In this document: piece by piece, positions 1 through 6,152 of the stretch | How the letters are laid out: each line of letters starts with the position of its first letter | Numbering within the stretch: the stretch's first letter is position 1 | Assembly: GCA_947175225.1 (NCBI GenBank) | Contig: CAMWLX010000187.1 | Location: 1-6,967, forward strand | Direction: 5' to 3' | DNA: 6,967 bases | Source: an uncultured Porphyromonadaceae bacterium | GTDB taxonomy: Bacteria; Bacteroidota; Bacteroidia; Bacteroidales; Muribaculaceae | Program-made: the position numbers and the translations under genes | Notes under the pieces: model-generated | What the model saw: only the letters and a program-made list of their open reading frames with translations | Database searches by the model: none | Told to the model about the DNA's origin: nothing

Positions 1-41
1 GTTTAATCATAAATCATAATTAGCAAATACCGCGCCAATTT

Positions 42-69
42 TGGTTTAAATCTCTAAAATCTTAAACCA
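42..69. repeat. Inverted repeat just downstream of the S4-domain gene
   Basis: TGGTTTAA at 42-49 and TTAAACCA at 62-69 are perfect 8-bp complements around a 12-nt AT-rich loop. The repeat starts 2 nt past the stop codon (72-74) of the minus-strand S4 gene, where a 3'-end hairpin would be expected. The stem is AT-rich and no U-tract follows it on either strand, so I do not call an intrinsic terminator. It may be a weak RNA 3'-end structure or chance in AT-rich DNA. Confidence 0.4.
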
Positions 70-71
70 GA

Positions 72-503
72 TTAGTCATCAAGATCCTCATCGTCATCAT
101 CTTCCCAATCCAGGAAATATGTGTCAGCATAAGTATCTTCTTTGAATCGTGACATCTCGCGGCCCTCTCGCTTAGTCGGTCGGCCCATACCCTTTCTTCG
201 GTCAACGAATCCTGAAATTCTTGTCATCTCAAGAAGATCATACTGACTTTGAGGTGTGATGTTCTCAAGATAATCAGGCACCAATTTTGCCCCAAGTCTA
301 TTCTGAGTTGTGGCTTTGACCCTGAAGCTATATGTAATAGGAGGTTTACGAACTTCTATGATGTCTCCCTCCTTGACCGTACGTGAAGGCTTCACAGGGA
401 GTCCTCCCATCATTACTCTGCCTTTCTTGCAAGCCTCCGTAGCAATAGTGCGGGTCTTGAAGACCCGCATTGCCCAGAGCCATTTATCGATTCTTACTTC
501 CAT
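72..503 (-). CDS. hslR: Hsp15/HslR-family S4-domain RNA-binding protein
   Basis: This 143-aa protein has an N-terminal S4 RNA-binding domain (about residues 3-50), opening with RIDKWLWAMRVFKTRT and containing the ACKKGRVMMGG and VKEGDIIEV segments typical of the fold. A basic patch at residues 102-115, RRKGMGRPTKREGR, is the hallmark C-terminal motif of Hsp15. In E. coli, Hsp15 binds free 50S subunits that still carry a nascent chain and helps recycle them; the same cytoplasmic role is inferred here. The length is slightly above the usual value of about 130 aa because of a very acidic tail (residues 133-143, mostly Asp/Glu). The start ATG at 501-503 lies 8 nt after the stop of the upstream lipoprotein gene, so the two are probably co-transcribed. 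No clear Shine-Dalgarno is present, as is usual in Bacteroidota. The family call is secure; the exact role is by homology. Confidence 0.9.
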   Translation of the reverse strand: MEVRIDKWLWAMRVFKTRTIATEACKKGRVMMGGLPVKPSRTVKEGDIIEVRKPPITYSFRVKATTQNRLGAKLVPDYLENITPQSQYDLLEMTRISGFVDRRKGMGRPTKREGREMSRFKEDTYADTYFLDWEDDDDEDLDD

Positions 504-511
504 ATTTGATC

Positions 512-1492
512 TTAGTCTTCAATTGGAGATGTCTTCTTAAGCAACATCACTTGCTTTCCATTGCTCCCTATGAATTCAATTTCATCGGCACTTACTTTTT
601 TGGCAGTCACAGCTTCTTCAAGAGCCATAGTCATTCTTGTCTCCCATCCCGAATCCGGACACGCCATACGAGTCATCGCTATTTTTGAGAATGAAATGGA
701 ATTGGCAGCATCCATGTCTGTCTCGAGTTCTCCATTTATGATGTTGCAACCCGTGTTCCCGTGCATCTTCTTTTCATCAACATCAAGAGCCAATTTCATT
801 CCACTGATATTGACTTTTTCTCCATCAATGGTTATCACCGCCCATGTTCCGTCAAGAAAATGGAAATCTCGGTGCATAAGTTCCATCACTTCTTTCCCTT
901 CGGCATCATAAAACTTCAGAATGCTATCGGTGTTATCACCATTTTCAATTGCATATCTTACGGTCATGCCCAATGCCTGACCTATCTCAACATCTGTGAT
1001 ATTGCTGTCTGCGCACAACATCATTGTAGTAGCAAGATTACTAAATGCGATGGTCTTATCCGCTACACTTGTCTTATATGCTCCGTTGATAATATTGCAT
1101 CCGTTGTTGCCATATATTCGCTGTTCGCCGGGAACAAACTTTATGAAGGGAGCAGTCTCTCCAACAGCCTTCTTGCCAAGCACTTTTTCTACCGCCCAGT
1201 CTCCTGATAGCGGATTATTTTGAGCATCGGCAATGTGCTCGATTTTATCATTTACCTTTGACATTGCTTTATCAGCATCTTTTTTCGCTTCTTTTGCCAC
1301 TTTCTTAGACTCATCTTTTACTGCTTTGGCAGCTTTTTCTGCATCGGCCTTTTCCGATTCCACCCATCCTTGTAGTCCTTTTCCACTTCCCTCCCCATCA
1401 GAAGAGGGTCGTAATATGTAGCATCCCGATATTCCTATAGACATTTCAAGCCCCAAAGCTGCAATCATAATCTTATTGTTACTAATCTTCAT
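512..1492 (-). CDS. Lipoprotein with two META (HslJ-like) domains
   Basis: This 326-aa protein starts with a lipoprotein signal: Lys2 and Lys7, a hydrophobic stretch, and a lipobox I21-S-G-C24, so Cys24 would be lipidated. Residues about 43-92 are an Ala/Lys/Glu-rich segment without prolines, predicted as one long helix or coiled coil. Two META domains (DUF306 type) follow, at about 95-208 and 209-320. Each has the family signatures: GNNGCNIING (128-137) with TTMMLC (155-160), and GNTGCNIING (245-254) with TRMAC (274-278). The Cys pairs C132/C160 and C249/C278 could form disulfides. META domains occur in E. coli HslJ and in many secreted proteins of poorly known function; envelope stress or integrity is an inference only. 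Glu16 inside the hydrophobic stretch is unusual. Residues after Cys24 lack a strong acidic surface-export signal, so the outer-membrane side is unclear. The gene has its own promoter and is followed after 8 nt by hslR. Confidence 0.88.
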   Translation of the reverse strand: MKISNNKIMIAALGLEMSIGISGCYILRPSSDGEGSGKGLQGWVESEKADAEKAAKAVKDESKKVAKEAKKDADKAMSKVNDKIEHIADAQNNPLSGDWAVEKVLGKKAVGETAPFIKFVPGEQRIYGNNGCNIINGAYKTSVADKTIAFSNLATTMMLCADSNITDVEIGQALGMTVRYAIENGDNTDSILKFYDAEGKEVMELMHRDFHFLDGTWAVITIDGEKVNISGMKLALDVDEKKMHGNTGCNIINGELETDMDAANSISFSKIAMTRMACPDSGWETRMTMALEEAVTAKKVSADEIEFIGSNGKQVMLLKKTSPIED

Positions 1493-1516
1493 AATTCCTA
1501 TTTTAAATCAGATATA

Positions 1517-1557
1517 TGAGAATCTCACAACTCTTAAATGAGAATGAAAAAATCTCA
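1517..1557. repeat. Two related dyads in the lipoprotein gene leader
   Basis: TGAGA-A-TCTCA lies at 1517-1527 and TGAGA-9 nt-TCTCA at 1539-1557. The two share identical arms and differ only in spacer length. The left arms belong to a direct repeat ATGAGAAT at 1516-1523 and 1538-1545, exactly 22 nt apart, which is about two helical turns. They sit between the predicted transcription start (about 1563) and the lipoprotein start codon (1490-1492), so they could be operator half-sites or mRNA leader hairpins. The arms are visible in the sequence; function is inference. Confidence 0.5.
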
Positions 1558-1567
1558 ACAAATAATG

Positions 1568-1599
1568 CAAAATTAACAAAAATTACCCAAATCTCCAAC
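1568..1599 (-). promoter_or_regulatory. Bacteroidota-type promoter for the META lipoprotein-hslR unit
   Basis: Read on the minus strand, TAATTTTG (1575-1568) matches the Bacteroidota -7 consensus TAnnTTTG at every fixed position. GTTG (1599-1596) lies 20 nt upstream and matches the -33 TTTG box at three of four bases. Transcription would start near 1563, giving a leader of about 70 nt before the lipoprotein ATG. The site lies just beyond the stop of the upstream NADH dehydrogenase gene, so the lipoprotein-hslR pair can be expressed independently of it. Confidence 0.65.
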
Positions 1600-1612
1600 C
1601 CCTTTCATTAAA

Positions 1613-2884
1613 TCAATCTCCCCAATGCTTTCTAAGAGGGTATTTGACAGGACGCATCAGCAATCGCAGGGATGTGGAATATGTACAGTAGTTCCATATC
1701 CAATTGAGCAATACAGTCGCCTTTGTCCTGACTCCGAGTATACTTATCAAGTGGATTGCCATCCAAAGCCACCAGGCAAATCTCCCGGCAAATGTCATTT
1801 TGCCTATCTGGGCTATAGCCTTATTACGTCCGATAGTAGCCATCGTCCCTTTGTCATTATACTTAAACGCCTTTTGCATCTCCCCCTTATTTAGATTAGA
1901 AGCAAGATTCTTTGCCTGCTGTATTGCCGGCTGAGCCACCTGCGGATGTCCATTAGGATACTCCTCTGTCTGCATCAAAGCTATATCCCCTATTGCAAAG
2001 ACATCATCCGCTCCTTTCACTCTATTATATTCATCCACGATAATGCGTCCGCCGCGTCCTACAAACTCTTGTGGAATACCCGGCATTGGCTCTCCCTTGA
2101 CTCCGGCAGTCCAAATCAAGGTCTCCCAATATTCCTGATGACCGTCGGCAAATGCCACCATCTTATCTTCATACCCCTTCATGACTGTGTTGAGGCGTAT
2201 ATCTACCATAAGTTGGCTCAGATATACATATGCTTTCTGACTCAGTTTAGGGTCAAATGCAGATAGCAATCTATCGGCACCCTCCACCAATGTGATAGTC
2301 ATATCCTCGGGGTCGAGTTCAGGGTACTCTCGTGGAAGCACGTCCCGCTTCATCTCACCGAGTGCTCCGGCGATTTCCACACCTGCAGGACCACCCCCAA
2401 TCACGAGAAAACTCAGCAACTGCTTCCTTCGCTCGGAATCTTTTTCGATGCACCCTCTTTCAAGGCGGTCGAGGATTTCATCACGTGTATGGCTCGCCTC
2501 CCCGGAAGTCTTGATTCCGAAAACGCTTTCTTCAAGTCCCTTCATTCCAAAATAATTGTTGGTGGAGCCTGCTGCTATGACAAGTTTGTCATATTTCAAA
2601 GTCTCATAACTTGTCGTAACGGTTTTGGAATCGATATTGATGTTTTTGACATGACCCATATGATAGGTCACATCCCCTTTAGTTTTCTTGAATTCCCTTC
2701 GGAATGGGAAGGATATGCTCGGCACATCAAGTGCTGATGATGCTATTTGGTAAAATAGTGGAGGAAAGGAATGGTAGTTGTTTCGGTCTATCACCCTTAT
2801 CTCATATTTCTTTCTGTCGAGACGCTTTGCAAGGTTCATCCCTGCAAATCCACCTCCTATTATCACGACTGTCTGTTTATCCAT
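1613..2884 (-). CDS. ndh: Type II NADH:quinone oxidoreductase (NDH-2)
   Basis: This 423-aa protein has two Rossmann nucleotide-binding folds. The first (FAD) has VVIIGGGFAG at residues 6-15 and an acidic residue, D33, ending the second strand. The second (NADH) has VIGGGPAG at 161-168 and E201 after TITLV; an acidic residue there favours NADH over NADPH. VFAIGD at 295-300 is the FAD-binding motif near the C-terminal half, and AQPAIQ at 317-322 matches the quinone-site motif AQxAxQ of NDH-2. Trp-rich amphipathic C-terminal segments (about 368-413) fit peripheral attachment to the inner face of the cytoplasmic membrane. The enzyme oxidises NADH and reduces quinone (probably menaquinone in this phylum) without pumping ions. 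The length is normal and no key motif is missing. It diverges from the TPR gene across 90 nt. A sulfide:quinone reductase is less likely because the NDH-2 motifs are complete and its catalytic cysteines are not evident. Confidence 0.93.
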   Translation of the reverse strand: MDKQTVVIIGGGFAGMNLAKRLDRKKYEIRVIDRNNYHSFPPLFYQIASSALDVPSISFPFRREFKKTKGDVTYHMGHVKNINIDSKTVTTSYETLKYDKLVIAAGSTNNYFGMKGLEESVFGIKTSGEASHTRDEILDRLERGCIEKDSERRKQLLSFLVIGGGPAGVEIAGALGEMKRDVLPREYPELDPEDMTITLVEGADRLLSAFDPKLSQKAYVYLSQLMVDIRLNTVMKGYEDKMVAFADGHQEYWETLIWTAGVKGEPMPGIPQEFVGRGGRIIVDEYNRVKGADDVFAIGDIALMQTEEYPNGHPQVAQPAIQQAKNLASNLNKGEMQKAFKYNDKGTMATIGRNKAIAQIGKMTFAGRFAWWLWMAIHLISILGVRTKATVLLNWIWNYCTYSTSLRLLMRPVKYPLRKHWGD

Positions 2885-2915
2885 AATACTAAATCTTTGT
2901 ACGTTTCTTGAATTA

Positions 2916-2946
2916 CAACATTTTCAATGCCTGTCAGGTTTGCAAA
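2916..2946 (-). promoter_or_regulatory. Possible weak promoter for ndh
   Basis: On the minus strand TTTG (2946-2943) is followed after 19 nt by AAATGTTG (2923-2916), which matches four of the six fixed bases of TAnnTTTG. A start near 2911 would give a leader of about 25 nt before the ndh ATG (2884). The -33 box shares the palindrome TTTGCAAA with the divergent plus-strand promoter. The -7 match is poor, so this is tentative. Confidence 0.3.
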
Positions 2947-2970
2947 TGTAAAAAAAACTTACTAATTTTG
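2939..2970 (+). promoter_or_regulatory. Strong Bacteroidota promoter abutting the TPR gene start
   Basis: TTTG (2939-2942), a 20-nt spacer and TAATTTTG (2963-2970) match the Bacteroidota -33/-7 consensus (TTTG and TAnnTTTG) at every fixed position. The -7 box ends only 4 nt before the ATG at 2975, so transcription should begin at or within a few bases of the start codon, predicting a leaderless mRNA. The box also contains an in-frame TAA (2963-2965), which rules out any more upstream start for the protein. Confidence 0.75.
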
Positions 2971-2974
2971 CCGT

Positions 2975-4981
2975 ATGAAACGCCCGGCTATATACTTCAT
3001 ATTATTCTTAGGCCTTCTTGCGCCATCGACTGCCAAGTCTCAGATAAATGCTGAGCAGGTCATCACCATAGGTAGAAACGTACTTTCTATGGACGACTAT
3101 ATGCTTGCCATACAATATTTCAATCAGGCAATCAAAGCCAAACCATACCTTGCCGACCCCTACTTTCTTAGAGGACTTGCCAAGATCAGTCTCGAAGACT
3201 ATAAGGGTGCAGAGGCAGACTGCACTGAGGCACTCAAGCGTAACAAATTCAAGACAGAAGCATATAAGCTCAGAGGGTTTGCCAGGCAACAGCTTGGCAT
3301 GGATTCCCTTGCAATAGAAGACTATAATGAAGGTCTCAGGCATGATCCGACCGACAAATATTTCCTCTTCTATAAAGGAGTGGCGCAGACCAATTTGAAG
3401 AAAAACGACGAGGCTATACAGACTATGAACAATCTGCTTCGTCTTTATCCTCGCTTTGAAGAGGGTTTTGCTGCCCGAGCTGTCCTCAATCTTCAGCGAC
3501 AGGATACAGTCGCAGCTCTTCAAGACGCAGAAAAGGCATTAAAGTTAAACCGAGCCCTGATTAATCCTTATCTCATCCGAGCTGATATTGAAAGCAATAG
3601 AGGCAATTGGGAAACTGCGCTTTCTGATATGGATGAGATAGTGAAACTTTATCCCGATGAACCCGGATTTTACATCAACCGTGCCTACGTCCGCTATAAC
3701 ACCGACAATTATCTCGGGGCAATGTCTGACTACAATTTTGCTCTCCAGCTTGACCCGAATAATATGGCTGCACTATTTAACAGGGCACTTTTGCGCTTTG
3801 AGGTGAAAGACCTTATCAATGCTAAGAAGGACTTCTCAACTGTACTCGAACTCAACCCGCAAAATTTCCATGCCCGGTATAACCGTGGTCTCGTAGAGCT
3901 CGAATCCGGAGAATATAAGGAGGCTCTTGCCGACTTCAAGGGCATCGCTGCAAGATATCCAAATTTCTATCCCGTATATTATGCAATTGCAGAAGCTGAG
4001 AGAAACCTTGGTAATCTCAAGGCTGTAGGTGCCAATATTAATCATGCCGAAAGCCTCGTTCGCAAATATGTAGCAAATCCCGAATCCAACCCTCTTGACC
4101 GTCCTACGATCGCAGCAGGAACTCCTCGCAATGCCAACCGAACTCCAAATGGAGAGGAAGAAGATGAAAATGAAGTTATGGATCGTTTCAATCAGCTCGT
4201 CACGATGCAGGAAATTCCGCAGACTCAGCTCTCTTACAATGAGAAAATCAAAGGTCGTGTTCAAGACAGAAATGTGATGGCAGAGCCTGAACCTCTCTAT
4301 ACCATCTCCTTCTATCCTCCGGCTAAATCCTTGGGAGGAGTGACCAACTTTTTCCGAGCGCTCGATGATTTCAACAGAGGGAAGTACATCACCCGTACGC
4401 TTTATTTGACTCCTCTTCAGTCAAGTTCAGCGGAATCTGATTTTGACAATCTTTTCAAGATGGTAGATAACTACACATCTACCATTTCAAGCAGTGGGAA
4501 AAAAGTGCGTCCAGCTGATCTTCTCGCACGTGGAGTTGCCTATTCAATGGTGAAAAATTACAAGTCAGCAATAGAAGATTTCGATAATATCATTAATGCC
4601 AACAAAGACTTCACGATAGCCTACATCGCACGAGGGGTTGCCCGTTATGAAGATGCCCGGTCGCAAGAAGACCAGCGGCTTGCAATGCAAGGCATAGCAA
4701 TGGCTGCAGCCGACTTTGATACTGCAACCCAACTTGATCCTCGGTTGATTCACGCTTGGTTTAACAAAGGCTATATTCTCTATACTCAACGCGACTACTC
4801 CCAAGCCGCAGACTGCTTTACAAAAGCCATTGAATTGGATCCTGACTTTGGGGCTGCTTACTACAACCGCGGACTCTGTTATCTCTCTGCCGGAAAGAAA
4901 GCGGAAGCATTCGCCGATCTGTCACGCGCCGGTGAACTTGGAGTGCTTCCAAGCTATAATATCCTCAAACGCATGAAATAA
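2975..4981 (+). CDS. Secreted tetratricopeptide-repeat (TPR) protein with two repeat arrays
   Basis: This 668-aa protein has a signal peptide (Lys2/Arg3, hydrophobic core IYFILFLGLLA, likely cleavage after STA at residues 18-20), so it is probably periplasmic. A first array of about ten 34-residue TPRs spans about 26-364; clear units include DPYFLRGLAKISLEDYKGAE (61-80), FYINRAYVRY (232-241) and ARYNRGLVELESGEYKEALA (300-319). A linker (365-400) with an acidic run, EEEDENE, and a non-TPR segment (about 401-510) follow. A second array of three to four repeats (about 512-658) includes HAWFNKGYILYTQRDYSQAA (593-612) and AAYYNRGLCYLSAG (627-640). TPR arrays bind other proteins or peptides; the partner is unknown, and cell-envelope assembly or scaffolding is a guess. 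The start is fixed by the signal peptide and an upstream in-frame stop. It is followed after 46 nt by the AI-2E-family gene and may be co-transcribed with it. The fold call is secure; the function is unknown. Confidence 0.9.
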   Translation: MKRPAIYFILFLGLLAPSTAKSQINAEQVITIGRNVLSMDDYMLAIQYFNQAIKAKPYLADPYFLRGLAKISLEDYKGAEADCTEALKRNKFKTEAYKLRGFARQQLGMDSLAIEDYNEGLRHDPTDKYFLFYKGVAQTNLKKNDEAIQTMNNLLRLYPRFEEGFAARAVLNLQRQDTVAALQDAEKALKLNRALINPYLIRADIESNRGNWETALSDMDEIVKLYPDEPGFYINRAYVRYNTDNYLGAMSDYNFALQLDPNNMAALFNRALLRFEVKDLINAKKDFSTVLELNPQNFHARYNRGLVELESGEYKEALADFKGIAARYPNFYPVYYAIAEAERNLGNLKAVGANINHAESLVRKYVANPESNPLDRPTIAAGTPRNANRTPNGEEEDENEVMDRFNQLVTMQEIPQTQLSYNEKIKGRVQDRNVMAEPEPLYTISFYPPAKSLGGVTNFFRALDDFNRGKYITRTLYLTPLQSSSAESDFDNLFKMVDNYTSTISSSGKKVRPADLLARGVAYSMVKNYKSAIEDFDNIINANKDFTIAYIARGVARYEDARSQEDQRLAMQGIAMAAADFDTATQLDPRLIHAWFNKGYILYTQRDYSQAADCFTKAIELDPDFGAAYYNRGLCYLSAGKKAEAFADLSRAGELGVLPSYNILKRMK

Positions 4982-4984
4982 CTG

Positions 4985-4997
4985 TGATTATTAATCA
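4985..4997. repeat. Short AT-rich palindrome between TPR and AI-2E-family genes
   Basis: TGATTA-T-TAATCA is a perfect 6-bp dyad around one base, 3 nt after the TPR stop codon and 30 nt before the next start. It is too short and AT-rich, with too tight a centre, to be a terminator hairpin. It could be a protein-binding site or chance. No promoter match is seen in this gap, which supports read-through from the TPR gene. Confidence 0.3.
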
Positions 4998-5027
4998 TCT
5001 ATTATAACTAATCTTTTCTCTTATGCT

Positions 5028-6113
5028 ATGAATCATTTCTGGAACATAGACCGCATCATGAAGCTCATCATCGGGATTGCAATTGCTATCGCGGTAATTA
5101 TGCTTATTGCCCGTCTGAGCGACGTGCTTCTCCCCTTCTTTGTAGCTTGTTTCGTCGCTTACATATTGCAGCCTCTCGTCGATCTCAACAGAAAGCTGAT
5201 TCATGAGAAAGGACGAGCCTTCTCTTCTATTCTTACAGTCTTGGAAGTCTTGGCAGTGCTTGGAGGTGTCACCTATCTCTTCGTGCCTCAAGTCATCAAA
5301 GAACTTGATATCCTCAACAATCTTATCCATGATTTCAATACGGGGAAACGTCAAATGCCCGCTGAGTATACCCACATTGTCAACTGGTTTGAAACTTATA
5401 TCAACCCATCTGTACTCAAATCGCATCTCAGTGAATTGCACATTGGTTCACTCATAAGTAAAGGCACGTCATTGCTAAGTGAATCTATAACCGTCATTCT
5501 CGATGTCCTCGAATGGGCTCTCACATTAATCTATGTGCTATTTATTCTTATTGACTATCCACAGATTGTAAGAGGGTTCAAGCTCATCATCCCCCATAAA
5601 TATCGTGAAGATGCCATGGTGATCGTCAGGGAAGTCCAGACCAGCATGAACCATTACTTCCGTGGACAAGGGCTTGTGGCATTATGTGCTGCTGTCTTCT
5701 ATAGCATCGGATTTTCTATAGTTGGTCTTCCGCTTGCCATACCAATGGGTATTCTCGTTGGAATATTATATATGATCCCCTACTTCCAGTACGTTACGTT
5801 GGTACCCGTTGCAATCATTTGCGCTATCTATTCACTAAGCGGCGACACTACTTTCCTAAGCTTATTTGGCAAATCATTGCTGGTATATTTAGTCAGCCAG
5901 TCGATATGCGACTATATTCTGACCCCCCACATCATGGGCAAAGAAATGGGAATGAACGCAGCCATTATACTCCTCTCCCTCTCGATTTGGGGTAGTCTTT
6001 TAGGCATTATCGGAATGATTATAGCTCTTCCTGTCTCCTCTCTCTTGATGGTTTATTACGAACGCTATATATCCAACCCACATCCCAAAATATCCCAACA
6101 AAACGACCAATAG
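5028..6113 (+). CDS. AI-2E/PerM/TqsA-family membrane transporter
   Basis: This 361-aa integral membrane protein has the length and helix layout of the AI-2E (UPF0118) family. There are two N-terminal helices (about 12-29 and 31-50), a third at 64-85, a soluble stretch at about 90-150, and five or more helices from 152 to 340. Family signatures are the YFRGQGLVAL segment (210-219), GLPLAIPMGILVGILYMIPY (233-252), DYILTPHIMGK (295-305) and WGSLLGIIGMIIALPVSSLL (321-340). Known members export autoinducer-2 or act as ion/proton antiporters; the substrate here cannot be deduced, so quorum-sensing export should not be assumed. After IPY the usual Gly is Phe-Gln (IPYFQ). The first ATG is chosen because it keeps helix 1 preceded by a short N-terminus; Met11 is a possible alternative. 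No Shine-Dalgarno is seen. The gene lies 46 nt after the TPR gene and 39 nt before the potassium channel gene. Confidence 0.88.
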   Translation: MNHFWNIDRIMKLIIGIAIAIAVIMLIARLSDVLLPFFVACFVAYILQPLVDLNRKLIHEKGRAFSSILTVLEVLAVLGGVTYLFVPQVIKELDILNNLIHDFNTGKRQMPAEYTHIVNWFETYINPSVLKSHLSELHIGSLISKGTSLLSESITVILDVLEWALTLIYVLFILIDYPQIVRGFKLIIPHKYREDAMVIVREVQTSMNHYFRGQGLVALCAAVFYSIGFSIVGLPLAIPMGILVGILYMIPYFQYVTLVPVAIICAIYSLSGDTTFLSLFGKSLLVYLVSQSICDYILTPHIMGKEMGMNAAIILLSLSIWGSLLGIIGMIIALPVSSLLMVYYERYISNPHPKISQQNDQ

Positions 6114-6152
6114 GTACGCGAAGCAATCCACCTCTAATGGGATCCTCCTATT

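Noticed and set aside
42..69. Intrinsic terminator after hslR
   Set aside because: The stem is AT-rich with a 12-nt loop and no U-tract follows on either strand; kept only as an inverted repeat.
761..1207. 148-aa plus-strand open frame opposite the META lipoprotein
   Set aside because: It is complementary to two clear META domains and has no coherent domain of its own.
512..1492. Tandem META domains as a mobile or recently duplicated element
   Set aside because: The two domains share only the family signatures and differ elsewhere, so the duplication is old; no flanking repeats or transposase are present.
3008..3523. 171-aa open frame on the minus strand inside the TPR gene
   Set aside because: It lies fully antisense to a well-supported gene with clear repeats, has no recognisable domain and has a Cys/Ile-rich composition typical of a reverse-strand shadow.
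4995..5441. 148-aa minus-strand open frame overlapping the AI-2E-family gene
   Set aside because: It is antisense to a conserved membrane protein, shows no family motif and has no promoter or start context.
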